Notes under the pieces: model-generated | Told to the model about the DNA's origin: nothing | Seen by the model: the letters and a program-made list of their open reading frames with translations, nothing else | The model's database searches: none | In this document: positions 22,630-30,715 of the stretch, piece by piece | How positions within the stretch are numbered: position 1 is the first letter of the stretch | How the letters are laid out: every line of letters begins with the position of its first letter | Program-made: the position numbers and the translations under genes | Source of the DNA: JBBDZE01 sp040900345 | GTDB taxonomy: Bacteria > Patescibacteriota > Minisyncoccia > Spechtbacterales > 2-12-FULL-38-22 | NCBI GenBank assembly: GCA_040900345.1 | Contig: JBBDZE010000008.1 | Span: 1 to 45,933, forward strand | Direction of reading: 5' to 3' | DNA: 45,933 nucleotides

Positions 22630-24294
22630 ATGTCTCGGAAGACAGAAGTTGAAAGGAATGAGGGCGACGACACCATTGCGGAGGAGTGGGGTTGGAAGCT
22701 GGGCATTACGGAGAAGAAAGCATTTGCAGGGGTAGTATGGATGCTCCCGCTCGCCTCGGGTTTTTTGCTCGCCCTTCTCTACTACGCAGCAGCCCCTGCC
22801 ATACTGCTCTTTGTAGCACTCGTACCCCTCTTCCTTTTTTTGGATCGGTGCCGCACGTGGGAAAGTCCCCTTTGGGGAGGATTTTTAGCGGCCTGCCCCT
22901 TTTACCTTGCCAACCTTCTTTTTCTTCTTGAGGTGCGATGGTTTGGGTTTCTCAGCTCGGAAGCGCTTTTCATGCAGGCGCTGTACGGAGTTGCGGCGAT
23001 AGCAGGAGGACTACTGGGCGCCCTTTTTGCGCTCACAGCCTATTTCTTGTGGCGGCGGCATTGGACGATGCTATTTGTTATTCCTGCCTTGTGGATTCTT
23101 TTTCAAGAGGTCTTGGTGCGGTGGGTGCAGTTTGATTTGACCTGGAGCTATTTAGGGTATCTTACCGAAACGATTACTCCCGTGCGACAGCTTGCGGCGC
23201 TCTCGGGTGTTGTGGGACTCGACTTTTTAATTATATGGGGCAACATTGCCGTTGTACTGACAATCCTGGCTTTTCAATCTGATCGGCAAAGGGTAACGCA
23301 CTTCTTCACTAAAATTGCGCCAGTAATCGTGCTTACGCTCGCGGGTGCAGGACTGCTATTTTGGAGCTATTCGAGGAGCGCGGCAGGGCTACGAGAGGGA
23401 GAGGCGATCACCGTCACCGTGATGAATACCGAACACGGGGCGCCGGTAAAGAGCTTCTATGACGAACCTTATCAAGGGTTGTTGAAAGAGGCTCTCGGCG
23501 AGAGCCCTGACATTATTCTCTTTCCCGAAAGCATCTTTGAAGTGCAGCATGGTGATTCCGAAACCTCCCCGGAGGCCCTGAGCAGGCAGTTAAGCGATAT
23601 TGCAGGAAATGACTTTGACGGCGCCATCCTTTTTGGCGGCTACCGCTCGGAGCTTGACGGAACGCTCTATAACTCTTTCTTTTTGTGGGAGGGCGGGTCT
23701 ATAACGGATATATATGATAAGCGCTATCTCGTTCCTTTTGCGGAGTATCGGCCGCGCTACCTTGAGCGTTTTTCCCCCCAGACCATTACCATGTATACGC
23801 CGGGCTCAAATGAAAGAGTGCTGCAGGGCGCAAGCTCACCTCCCATGGGAGTGACCATCTGTCAGGAAGTCATTTACCCAGAATCAAGCAGGGAAGCCGT
23901 GCGGCAGGGTGCCGAACTGCTCGTAAGCGGCGCGAACGATGGCTTTGTGGACCAGGTTGCGCTTTTACAAAAAGTTGCTCCTACGGACGTTCCGTGGCTC
24001 TATCTTCTCGAACATAGAATTGCGCGGTTTCGTGCCATAGAAGGAGGAAGATATCTCGTGCGCTCTACCAAGATAGGAACGGCTAGCATCATCGCTCCCG
24101 ACGGGAGCGATGTAGTCCGACTTACCTCGGGGGAAAGCTCGTTGGAAACGAGGGATGTTATATTGCGGGAGGGGTTTACGCCTTTCGTACGCTTTGGGTC
24201 CGCTCCCCTTATGGTTTTTTCAACCGTGATTGTTGGCTTTGCATTATCACGAGAGGGCAAGAGCCGCATGCGGCTTTGGTCTCAAAAAAAATAA
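22630..24294 (+). CDS. lnt: Apolipoprotein N-acyltransferase
   Basis: 554 residues. An N-terminal half with about six to eight transmembrane helices precedes an extracytoplasmic carbon-nitrogen hydrolase domain. The expected triad is visible: Glu in L-F-P-E-S (near 300), Lys in Y-D-K-R-Y-L-V-P-F-A-E-Y (near 363) and Cys in V-T-I-C-Q-E-V-I-Y-P-E (near 411). A final hydrophobic helix follows. Lnt adds the third acyl chain to the N-terminal Cys of lipoproteins. No clear lipobox protein is seen in the neighbouring cluster, so the substrates lie elsewhere. The next gene begins 17 bp after the stop and may be cotranscribed. Confidence 0.93.
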   Translation: MSRKTEVERNEGDDTIAEEWGWKLGITEKKAFAGVVWMLPLASGFLLALLYYAAAPAILLFVALVPLFLFLDRCRTWESPLWGGFLAACPFYLANLLFLLEVRWFGFLSSEALFMQALYGVAAIAGGLLGALFALTAYFLWRRHWTMLFVIPALWILFQEVLVRWVQFDLTWSYLGYLTETITPVRQLAALSGVVGLDFLIIWGNIAVVLTILAFQSDRQRVTHFFTKIAPVIVLTLAGAGLLFWSYSRSAAGLREGEAITVTVMNTEHGAPVKSFYDEPYQGLLKEALGESPDIILFPESIFEVQHGDSETSPEALSRQLSDIAGNDFDGAILFGGYRSELDGTLYNSFFLWEGGSITDIYDKRYLVPFAEYRPRYLERFSPQTITMYTPGSNERVLQGASSPPMGVTICQEVIYPESSREAVRQGAELLVSGANDGFVDQVALLQKVAPTDVPWLYLLEHRIARFRAIEGGRYLVRSTKIGTASIIAPDGSDVVRLTSGESSLETRDVILREGFTPFVRFGSAPLMVFSTVIVGFALSREGKSRMRLWSQKK

Positions 24295-24311
24295 GAAGAT
24301 TTCGGTAGCGT

Positions 24312-25379
24312 ATGCATACTCCTTTTGGGCGCATACAATTTAGTACCAAGAGTGCAGCTATTACGCTGTGTAGTGAGGTGTTGCTCGTAGGAGTGCTTTT
24401 GGGGGTGCTTATCGGGATGAATAATGCGGGCGGGGGTATGCATGAGGGTGATCAAAAAAGCGGACAGTACGGTACTATTCACGCGTCGAAAATGACGATC
24501 GAAGCGGAAAGAATACCCTTGCTGACTCCACACGAGCACGTAGTGGGGGACTCTCTGTATAACCCCTCGCATCACCAACTTGTTTCTTCCGACGTGATCG
24601 TGGTGCCAGAAGATATATGGGTTACGGGGGTATCATTTTCGCTTACCAATGCGGATGCTGCCACGTTGCATCATGCTATCCTGCATCGCCTGGATCGTTC
24701 TGATCCAGTATGCCCAAACTACGCAGCCGCAAGCGTTTTTGTATTCGGCGCTGATGGGGCCCTCCGTCAGATATCCTTCACCGATCCGTATGCGCTTTTT
24801 TTGCCCAAAGACACACCACTCCTTCTACAGGTAATGTTGCACAACCCCTTGCCGCCGTACGGGCCAGGAAAGGAGTATACCAATGTGCGTCCGATGATGA
24901 CGCTTGACGTCGAGCCGGCTACGGAAGCCAACAATAAGGTACCAGTTGAAAGCTATCGTCTGCACGTAAGTGATACGCCCTGTAACGTAACGTCTGCAAG
25001 CGGCGAGGTATTTTCGGTTCCGCCCCGCACGGAGCATTTTATAAAAAAGGGTGAAGAAGTGAACGGCATGAACTCTGCGAAGGTCGTTTTCCCCGCGGAC
25101 GGCACCATTATCGGAATGGGGGCGCACCTCCATGCATGGGAAGGCGGAGAGCAGGTGGACGTCTCTGTAAATGGTAACCTCCTCGAAACACTTGCATCGG
25201 AAAAAATGAGCGATGCTCCTTGGTCGTGGAAGACTGCTTATCGATACCCGGCAACGATACCGGTGAGGAAAGGGGATGTGCTATCACTCACGGCTACCTA
25301 TTCCAATCCGGGGCCACTATCTATTGAGGGGGCGATGGGCATGCTCAGCGTTTTCTTTGCAGCCCGCAGCACCCCCTAA
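24312..25379 (+). CDS. PHM-like copper monooxygenase-fold protein, copy 1
   Basis: 355 residues. N-terminal membrane anchor or signal (about 15-36), then ~310 residues of beta-rich sequence. The potential metal ligands occur in the order known for peptidylglycine alpha-hydroxylating and dopamine beta-monooxygenases: His-His 120/121 (T-L-H-H-A), His 177 (V-M-L-H-N-P), His-x-His 272/274 (A-H-L-H-A-W), then Met 342 or 344 (E-G-A-M-G-M-L). In PHM these are the CuH site (H107, H108, H172) and CuM site (H242, H244, M314). Cys 134 and 224 are conserved with copy 2. It would act outside the membrane, oxidising C-H bonds with O2 and a reductant, or merely bind copper. Assignment is by motif order only. 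Tandem with copy 2; neighbours of a cupredoxin-rich cluster. Confidence 0.62.
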   Translation: MHTPFGRIQFSTKSAAITLCSEVLLVGVLLGVLIGMNNAGGGMHEGDQKSGQYGTIHASKMTIEAERIPLLTPHEHVVGDSLYNPSHHQLVSSDVIVVPEDIWVTGVSFSLTNADAATLHHAILHRLDRSDPVCPNYAAASVFVFGADGALRQISFTDPYALFLPKDTPLLLQVMLHNPLPPYGPGKEYTNVRPMMTLDVEPATEANNKVPVESYRLHVSDTPCNVTSASGEVFSVPPRTEHFIKKGEEVNGMNSAKVVFPADGTIIGMGAHLHAWEGGEQVDVSVNGNLLETLASEKMSDAPWSWKTAYRYPATIPVRKGDVLSLTATYSNPGPLSIEGAMGMLSVFFAARSTP

Positions 25380-25386
25380 CGCGACA

Positions 25387-26427
25387 ATGCACACCCTATC
25401 GAGAAAGACATGTATGCGCTATGCAGGGCTTATCGCCGTGCTGCTTTTTGTCGTTACCGGGGTTGCCGTGGTATTGGCGAAGGCGAATTTACAAGGGAGC
25501 GCTGATGACGAGGGTCTTGCAAGAGCGCTTCCCCAGCAGATCGTATTAGAGGCCGAAACGGTCCCTGCTCTCTACCCGCATGAACATTCGCTTGAAAACT
25601 CAGTATTCGATGAGGAGCACGGTATTTGGAAATTTTCTCCTACCGAGACGTTGGAGCAGGATGTTTGGGTTACAAAATTTGAGCTGGTGCTAGAAAACGC
25701 GCCCATGACGAGCCTGCATCATGCGGGCATTACGAACCTCAATGAGCCCAATCAAGTCTGCCCCAATTCGCCGCATGAAGTGTATCGGCATGAAATTTTC
25801 TCCACGACGCCCGATATGGCAGAGGCGCCCGTGGAATTTCCTGAAGGGTACGGTCTTTTTTTGCCAAAAGGGAGCCGCCTTGTGTTGGTAACCATGCTGC
25901 ACAATCCGCTTCCGCCCTACGGGCCCGGAGAGGTGTATACGGAGGTGGCCGCAAAGGTAGTGCTTAATGTAGAGCCGGCTTCAACGGCCAGCATGCGTCC
26001 CGTTGAGTACTATCGTTTGCACATTGACGACGTTGCTTGTCCGGGGGCTGTCTACCAGGAAGTCTTTACGGTGCCAGCGGGCGCACAAGGATTTGTGAAA
26101 AGGGGAACAGAGCGGGATGGTATGCATCCTGCGCGCGTGGAACTTTCAAGAAGCGGAGAGCTGATATATGCGACAGCCCATCTCCATCCTTGGGAGGGAG
26201 GAGAAAAACTTGACGTTTTGGTAAAGGATAAAAATGTTGCAACATTTAGGCCTCGGCAACTATCAAACGAGGCGTGGTCGTGGATAATTCCGCACCAAAA
26301 AAGCGGACTGCCGCGCGTAAGGGCGGGGGATACCCTGTCTATTGAGGCTACCTACAGCAATCCTTATGGGGGAGATATTTCTGGGGCAATGGGCATGTTC
26401 GTCTTTTACTTCGCCCCCGATCCTTAG
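25387..26427 (+). CDS. PHM-like copper monooxygenase-fold protein, copy 2
   Basis: 346 residues from ATG 25387, 7 bp after copy 1 ends; ATG 25414 (before R-Y-A-G-L-I-A-V) is an alternative. N-terminal helix about 12-31. It shares with copy 1 P-H-E-H, T-S-L-H-H-A (His 111/112), V-C-P-N, T-M-L-H-N-P-L-P-P-Y-G-P-G (His 172), T-A-H-L-H-P-W-E-G-G (His 265/267) and S-G-A-M-G-M (Met 335/337). Every candidate copper ligand is conserved while the rest has diverged considerably, which argues that both copies are functional metal proteins. The pair is probably one operon with lnt upstream. Confidence 0.62.
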   Translation: MHTLSRKTCMRYAGLIAVLLFVVTGVAVVLAKANLQGSADDEGLARALPQQIVLEAETVPALYPHEHSLENSVFDEEHGIWKFSPTETLEQDVWVTKFELVLENAPMTSLHHAGITNLNEPNQVCPNSPHEVYRHEIFSTTPDMAEAPVEFPEGYGLFLPKGSRLVLVTMLHNPLPPYGPGEVYTEVAAKVVLNVEPASTASMRPVEYYRLHIDDVACPGAVYQEVFTVPAGAQGFVKRGTERDGMHPARVELSRSGELIYATAHLHPWEGGEKLDVLVKDKNVATFRPRQLSNEAWSWIIPHQKSGLPRVRAGDTLSIEATYSNPYGGDISGAMGMFVFYFAPDP

Positions 26428-26688
26428 AGCGGTGAGCCAATTTTGGTAGAATAGTGTCGTAAGAATCCCGCTTCATGAGAACCGGTCGTTGACGCCACGG
26501 TTTTGACGGATGCGATACGTTCACAAACTGTTAGCACATCGGCTGCCTGTAACCTTTTTTAACTTCTGTAAACCATGATGTATACGCTATAGTTTAAGCA
26601 ATTCTAACCACTACATACCTCGGGTGCATTGTGGTCGTGACGGTAGGCTTTCTGGTCACTCCTCTAGCTCCTGTGGTTCCGCAAACAG
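26428..26688 (+). other. Intergenic region with weak promoter-like signals
   Basis: 261 bp without a gene. A possible weak terminator (aaccgg..cggtttt, 26479-26505) follows the PHM-like pair. Near 26580-26600 is an A/T-rich stretch (tgtatacgctatagtttaag) that could hold the -10 box of the glycosyltransferase gene. Confidence 0.3.
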
Positions 26689-28443
26689 ATGAGAGTAGGC
26701 ATCCTCATTACCGGCATTGCGCTTAGTTTGGTAGCATCCCTTACCTATTATGGTTCTGGTTTTCAACCAGGGGCGTTGCTGCTTTGGCTGAGCGCTCTTT
26801 TCCTATGCGCTGCTTTCTTTTACCTCCACGACGGGAGTACCTTCAGACTTAACATGAGAAAATCTGACGTGCTGGCACTCAGTTTGTTGGTGTTATTGTT
26901 TGCCCCTCTTTATTTTGTTCGCCTCTACACGATACCTTTTCAGATCAACACGGACGAAGTTACCATCATGTACTTCCAAAGACTAAACGTTGCCAACCCC
27001 GACATATTTGGCATCAGTAACTACCTCGATTTTCCGTCTCTTATTTTTATCGCAACCGGCTGGATGCAAGAGCTTCTCGGGGGAGTCGGTCTTTTCCATG
27101 CAAGAATAGTCCATGCCGGGTTTGGCATAACCATCATTGTTCTGGCGTATGTCTTTTTCAGACAATTCTTTCCTGTTTTTTGGGCCGCGTTTGCTGCGGT
27201 TGTTTTGGGTGCAAACCATGCCCTTCTCGCTATAAGTCGCATGGCCATGAGGGACAATTCGGGCTTGCTGGTTGGGCTGGCGTCCTTGGCCTTTCTGTAT
27301 TACGGGTATTTCCACAAGCGCACGTTGCATACATTTGTGGGAGGAGGTCTTGCGGGGCTGTGCTTTTATGTGTACTTCCCCGCACGGGCAGTTCTTTTTA
27401 TATGGCTTGCGTACTTAGTAAGCTTCGGGATGTTGCTTCTGTTGCGCCGGCGGAATATCCAATGGGTTTTCCAGGCAGGAGCGGTTGCGGTTTTAGGCTT
27501 TTTCATTGTTTCTGGGCTCCTCCATATAGCTGAATTAAAAAACACAACTGACTCCGGGGAAGATTTTTATCGCGAACGATTTCTTGTATTTGAAGAAGGA
27601 AGAATACAGCAGCAATACTGGGTCAACGCCCCGACCATTGCTGAGGGCGTAATGGTGAATATCAAAAATGGGCTAACAACGTTCAATAACAACGTGTCCG
27701 ATCAGAGCTTTATTTATCCTAATGCTAATCACGGCTTTGTTGACCCTCTCAGCGGAGTGTTGCTCTGGATTGGCATTGGAATAATTTTGGTAAAAGCGTA
27801 CCGTAACCGAGGATTTAAACAGGAAGATCTGTTTATGTTAATCGGATTTTTTTCGTTATATATATCGTATGCTTTCATCATCAATAAAAGCCCCAACTAT
27901 ACACGGCTCCTGATTATCCTCCCGTTTGTTAGTTTCTTTATTACGCAGGCGGCAAAAATTGTTTCTGAAAAAAGCAGCGAACTTTTGGGCACACTTTCGC
28001 TTTCCCGGCGCGTCAGTAGCATCAGCCTGGGCGTGCTTCTAGCCATAACAATTGTTTCTTTGAATGTACTGATTTTCGGTGATTTTGCCAGGAAAGGGTT
28101 GGCTGAAGGCAATGATGTCGGAGGTACGGCTCGATATATAGAAGCACGAAAAGATGCCCCAGGACATCAGTTTGTTTTGGTAGCCGACCAAACATATCCT
28201 TACTACTCCTGGGGAGAAAAATTCCAATGGGAAGATTGGCTGGGGTTTTTTGTCGGCGAAAACCAATCATACGCGGTGCTTGATTCTGAAAGTTTTATTG
28301 AGAAACTGCCGGATTCAAACGCCACCATTTTTATGAATGAGCTTGTATGGCTCAACTATAAACGCTCCTTAAAGGAAAAATATAAAGAAATGAAACTGCA
28401 TAATATAAAAACCGACGGAAGCCTGATAGCCATAGAGGTGTGA
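26689..28443 (+). CDS. GT39-like polytopic membrane glycosyltransferase
   Basis: 584 residues with about 11-12 transmembrane helices. The first extracytoplasmic loop has the acidic pair characteristic of GT-C (PMT/ArnT) enzymes, I-N-T-D-E-V-T near residues 87-92, and later loops have R-M-A-M-R-D-N (the ArnT/PMT R-x-x-M-x-D-N type region). A soluble C-terminal domain of ~130 residues follows. Such enzymes transfer a sugar from a polyprenyl-phosphate donor to lipid or protein outside the membrane. The gene has lower GC and a smoother AT-rich style than the copper-type genes around it. A role in decorating the secreted proteins of the cluster is possible but unproven. Confidence 0.8.
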   Translation: MRVGILITGIALSLVASLTYYGSGFQPGALLLWLSALFLCAAFFYLHDGSTFRLNMRKSDVLALSLLVLLFAPLYFVRLYTIPFQINTDEVTIMYFQRLNVANPDIFGISNYLDFPSLIFIATGWMQELLGGVGLFHARIVHAGFGITIIVLAYVFFRQFFPVFWAAFAAVVLGANHALLAISRMAMRDNSGLLVGLASLAFLYYGYFHKRTLHTFVGGGLAGLCFYVYFPARAVLFIWLAYLVSFGMLLLLRRRNIQWVFQAGAVAVLGFFIVSGLLHIAELKNTTDSGEDFYRERFLVFEEGRIQQQYWVNAPTIAEGVMVNIKNGLTTFNNNVSDQSFIYPNANHGFVDPLSGVLLWIGIGIILVKAYRNRGFKQEDLFMLIGFFSLYISYAFIINKSPNYTRLLIILPFVSFFITQAAKIVSEKSSELLGTLSLSRRVSSISLGVLLAITIVSLNVLIFGDFARKGLAEGNDVGGTARYIEARKDAPGHQFVLVADQTYPYYSWGEKFQWEDWLGFFVGENQSYAVLDSESFIEKLPDSNATIFMNELVWLNYKRSLKEKYKEMKLHNIKTDGSLIAIEV

Positions 28444-28444
28444 T

Positions 28445-28647
28445 GTGCTCTTGGCCGAAAGAGAGGATTGGGGCTTGCCAGGCAAAAAAGATAGAGCTCA
28501 GTTAGCGAGAGCCTTCCCTGAAACCTTTCGCCTTCGCCCCGCCTGCGCCGTGGCTTCGGCGGGCGGGCAAGGCTTCGATGGACGCGGTGCGGTCTCCCGC
28601 TGTGCCCGCCATAGCTTTAGCGACGGCGGGCCCCGCAGGCTGATGGT
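28445..28647. repeat. Junction rich in palindromes, no gene
   Basis: Contains cgcc..gcgccgtggcttcggcgggcgg and cccgccatagctttagcgacggcggg, short GC-rich inverted repeats of the kind seen at the tRNA genes. They directly precede the truncated kinase, so they may mark the recombination point that created it. Confidence 0.45.
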
Positions 28648-29168
28648 TTGCTGGACGTGTCCCGCATGGAAGACGGGACCTTTGGATTTGCAGCAAAAGA
28701 CCAGGCTCGCGTGCCGGTTGTTGAGAAAGTCTGTGCCTCATTCGAGCAGGCTGCCAAGCGCAAGAAGATATGGTTTTCCGTTGACACTCCTCCTGAAGAG
28801 GATATTGTTACGTTTGATGCCGATAAGAGACCGTTGCAATTGAAAACGTAGGGGACAATGCGGTTAAGTACACCCCAGAAGGCGGTTCGGTGACGGTCTC
28901 GGTAAAACAAGAGAACGACCGGGCGATTATCACGGTTGCCGACACGGGGATCGGCGTGTCGGCGCAGCAGCAGACCTACGTGTTCTCCAAATTTTTTCGA
29001 ACAGAAAACGCACAGCGGCTCGAACCAAATGGGACGGGCCTCGGGCTGTACCTTACCAAAAACATTGTCGAGCACCACGGAGGAGTCGTTTCGTTTTTGA
29101 GCAAAGAAAACAAAGGAAGCGTGTTTGTTATCGCGCTCCTTCTTACCACGTCTCAGCTGGTAGGCTGA
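28648..29168 (+). pseudogene. Histidine kinase C-terminal fragment, frameshifted
   Basis: Homologous to residues ~200-371 of the kinase at 20676-21791: L-D-V-S-R-M-E-D-G, V-P-V-V-E-K-V-C-A-S-F, D-N-A-V-K-Y-T-P-E-G-G-S, V-A-D-T-G-I-G-V and G-T-G-L-G-L-Y-L are all shared. The membrane part and the phospho-acceptor His are absent. A frameshift near 28822-28836 (after D-A-D-K-R) splits the ATPase domain. A remnant of a duplication. Confidence 0.85.
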
Positions 29169-29196
29169 GGGCACAGATCGATTCCCCTTGGGTCCG

Positions 29197-29205
29197 TGCT
29201 ATTAT
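29197..29205 (+). promoter_or_regulatory. Extended -10 promoter of the first CHG gene
   Basis: TGcTATTAT with exactly 7 nt to the ATG at 29213. This argues that the start is 29213 and not the ATG at 29204, which overlaps the -10 box. Confidence 0.6.
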
Positions 29206-29212
29206 GCTTTAT

Positions 29213-30328
29213 ATGAAGCTGAGCGGATCCAGACGCATCCTTACTGCCGGGGTCATTCTTTTGTGTGTTCTTGACGGATTGTTGTTTGTCGTTTTGCAAC
29301 GTCTCGATAGCTCACAAGCTTCTGACGTTTCCGGTCCGCTCTACAAGACGCTTACCGTCGAACAGTTGAAGGTGTTGGCCCCCGACCCCTTTGTCTACCT
29401 GCACAACAATCTTGAAGAAATCGTACTGTATCAGGATGCGGACGGCGCTTTGCACTTAACGAGAGAAGCTTTCCGGCAAGGAATGATCGATCGATTTGGC
29501 TGCCACACGCTTGCTCACGAAATCGGCCATCACGCAGCTTCAGAGGGGCATTTTGAGCACATTGAGCTTCACATCTCTGATGCCAATATTAACTTTTGCG
29601 GAGGAGGTTTTATGCACGGGGTTGAAGGAGGACTTGCCGAATCGGGCCATCCGGGGTTTCGCGAAGATCTCTACTACTTCTGTACGCTTGCGCTTCCCGT
29701 GGCCACCACCTATGCTGCGTGCTATCACGGGGCGGGGCACGCATTTGTTGATCGTTCTCAAGACTTCCCTGAAGCGCTTCAGCTCTGTGATACCCTTATT
29801 ACGGACGAGCGCATTACCGCAACAGCTTGCTATCAGGGCGTTTTTAGTGAGCATATAGAAAGGATGCAAAGGGAAGGTGTCGAGAATAGCGAGTTGCTTG
29901 GATTCTGCGCTTCAATACGCCAAGCACTCCAAAATATCTGCGCACTAGAGCTGAATGGCCTGAACATTACCCCAGCATCGACGAATGCAGTAGTTGAAGA
30001 AACATTGAAGATTTGCGTGTACAACGACTACCCTGCAACGGTTAAGACGGGATGTTTGGAGAGCGTTTCTTGGGCTGCTGCAGATAGAGATGTATGGCAA
30101 CGAGGAAAGATTGTGCTCCTGCCTGTTATTTTCAATTTTCCTCAGGAGTTTCGGCGAGTATACATAGTGGCAACGACAAATAGGATGAAGGAGCACCTTA
30201 AGGACGGGACGGTAAATACGAATAGTTCGTTTTGTCAGGCATTTCCATCTCAGGACGATCAGCAGTTTTGCCGAGAGCGCATACTCACAAAAGACAACAG
30301 GGCTTTTACACACACCGCATTCCCATAA
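29213..30328 (+). CDS. CHG family Cys/His-rich secreted or anchored protein 1
   Basis: 371 residues; I do not recognise the family. Hydrophobic N-terminal helix (about 9-28) after a basic start, so the rest is extracytoplasmic. Core blocks: C97-H98-x3-H102-x2-G-H106 (C-H-T-L-A-H-E-I-G-H-H), C129-G-G-G-F-M-H135-G-V-E, and C170-Y-H172-G-A-G-H176. A Cys-pair region follows with the pattern C, 9-14 residues, C repeated (A-L-Q-L-C-D-T ... A-C-Y-Q-G-V-F; F-C-A-S ... I-C-A-L; F-C-Q-A-F ... F-C-R-E-R), as in a helical solenoid stapled by disulfides. Closest in style to protein 4 (E-L-N-G-L, C-Y-H-G-A-G-H). The His set suggests a metal site. First of eight paralogs in this window. Confidence 0.75.
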   Translation: MKLSGSRRILTAGVILLCVLDGLLFVVLQRLDSSQASDVSGPLYKTLTVEQLKVLAPDPFVYLHNNLEEIVLYQDADGALHLTREAFRQGMIDRFGCHTLAHEIGHHAASEGHFEHIELHISDANINFCGGGFMHGVEGGLAESGHPGFREDLYYFCTLALPVATTYAACYHGAGHAFVDRSQDFPEALQLCDTLITDERITATACYQGVFSEHIERMQREGVENSELLGFCASIRQALQNICALELNGLNITPASTNAVVEETLKICVYNDYPATVKTGCLESVSWAAADRDVWQRGKIVLLPVIFNFPQEFRRVYIVATTNRMKEHLKDGTVNTNSSFCQAFPSQDDQQFCRERILTKDNRAFTHTAFP

Positions 30329-30715
30329 TACGGCAGAGGAGGGTTCTTTGAGAAGTACGCACATTTCTTTGATTCGAGCATGGGGGCAGTAAGGAGGGTT
30401 GTTACAGAGAGGTGAAGCTTGTCGCAAGCAAGCAACGCAATACTTCTGTTGTAGCGTTCCGCGAGTAAGGAAACGCAGGAGCTTGTCTGTGGTAAGCTCC
30501 TGCGTGGGAGCCCCGTTCTTGTTGATCTAGCTTCCTTGATTACAGGAGGAGTTCTTACGAGAGATGCGGGTGTTTCGGGAGGGTTTTGGTATGATGGGGC
30601 CTGCATGAAGCGTATCTGGCCACGCAGGCATGCGTGATTGATGTGTCAGGAAGCATAGACGTGCACGGGCAGGCGCTTCTCAGCATGATAGCCATGCGAT
30701 ATCATAGGCATAGGT
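30329..30715 (+). other. Leader region between CHG genes 1 and 2
   Basis: 387 bp. It holds a 12-bp stem hairpin (acgcaggagctt/aagctcctgcgt, 30473-30505) without a T-run. A TGgTATGAT extended -10 (near 30587-30595) is followed 9 nt later by ATG 30604 of a 10-codon frame ending TGA. The spacing resembles the leaderless lnt start, so a regulatory mini-ORF or simply the promoter of CHG gene 2 is possible. Confidence 0.4.

Noticed and set aside
29204..29206. ATG 29204 as start of CHG protein 1
   Set aside because: It overlaps the extended -10 box; the ATG at 29213 is 7 nt downstream and fits the leaderless pattern.
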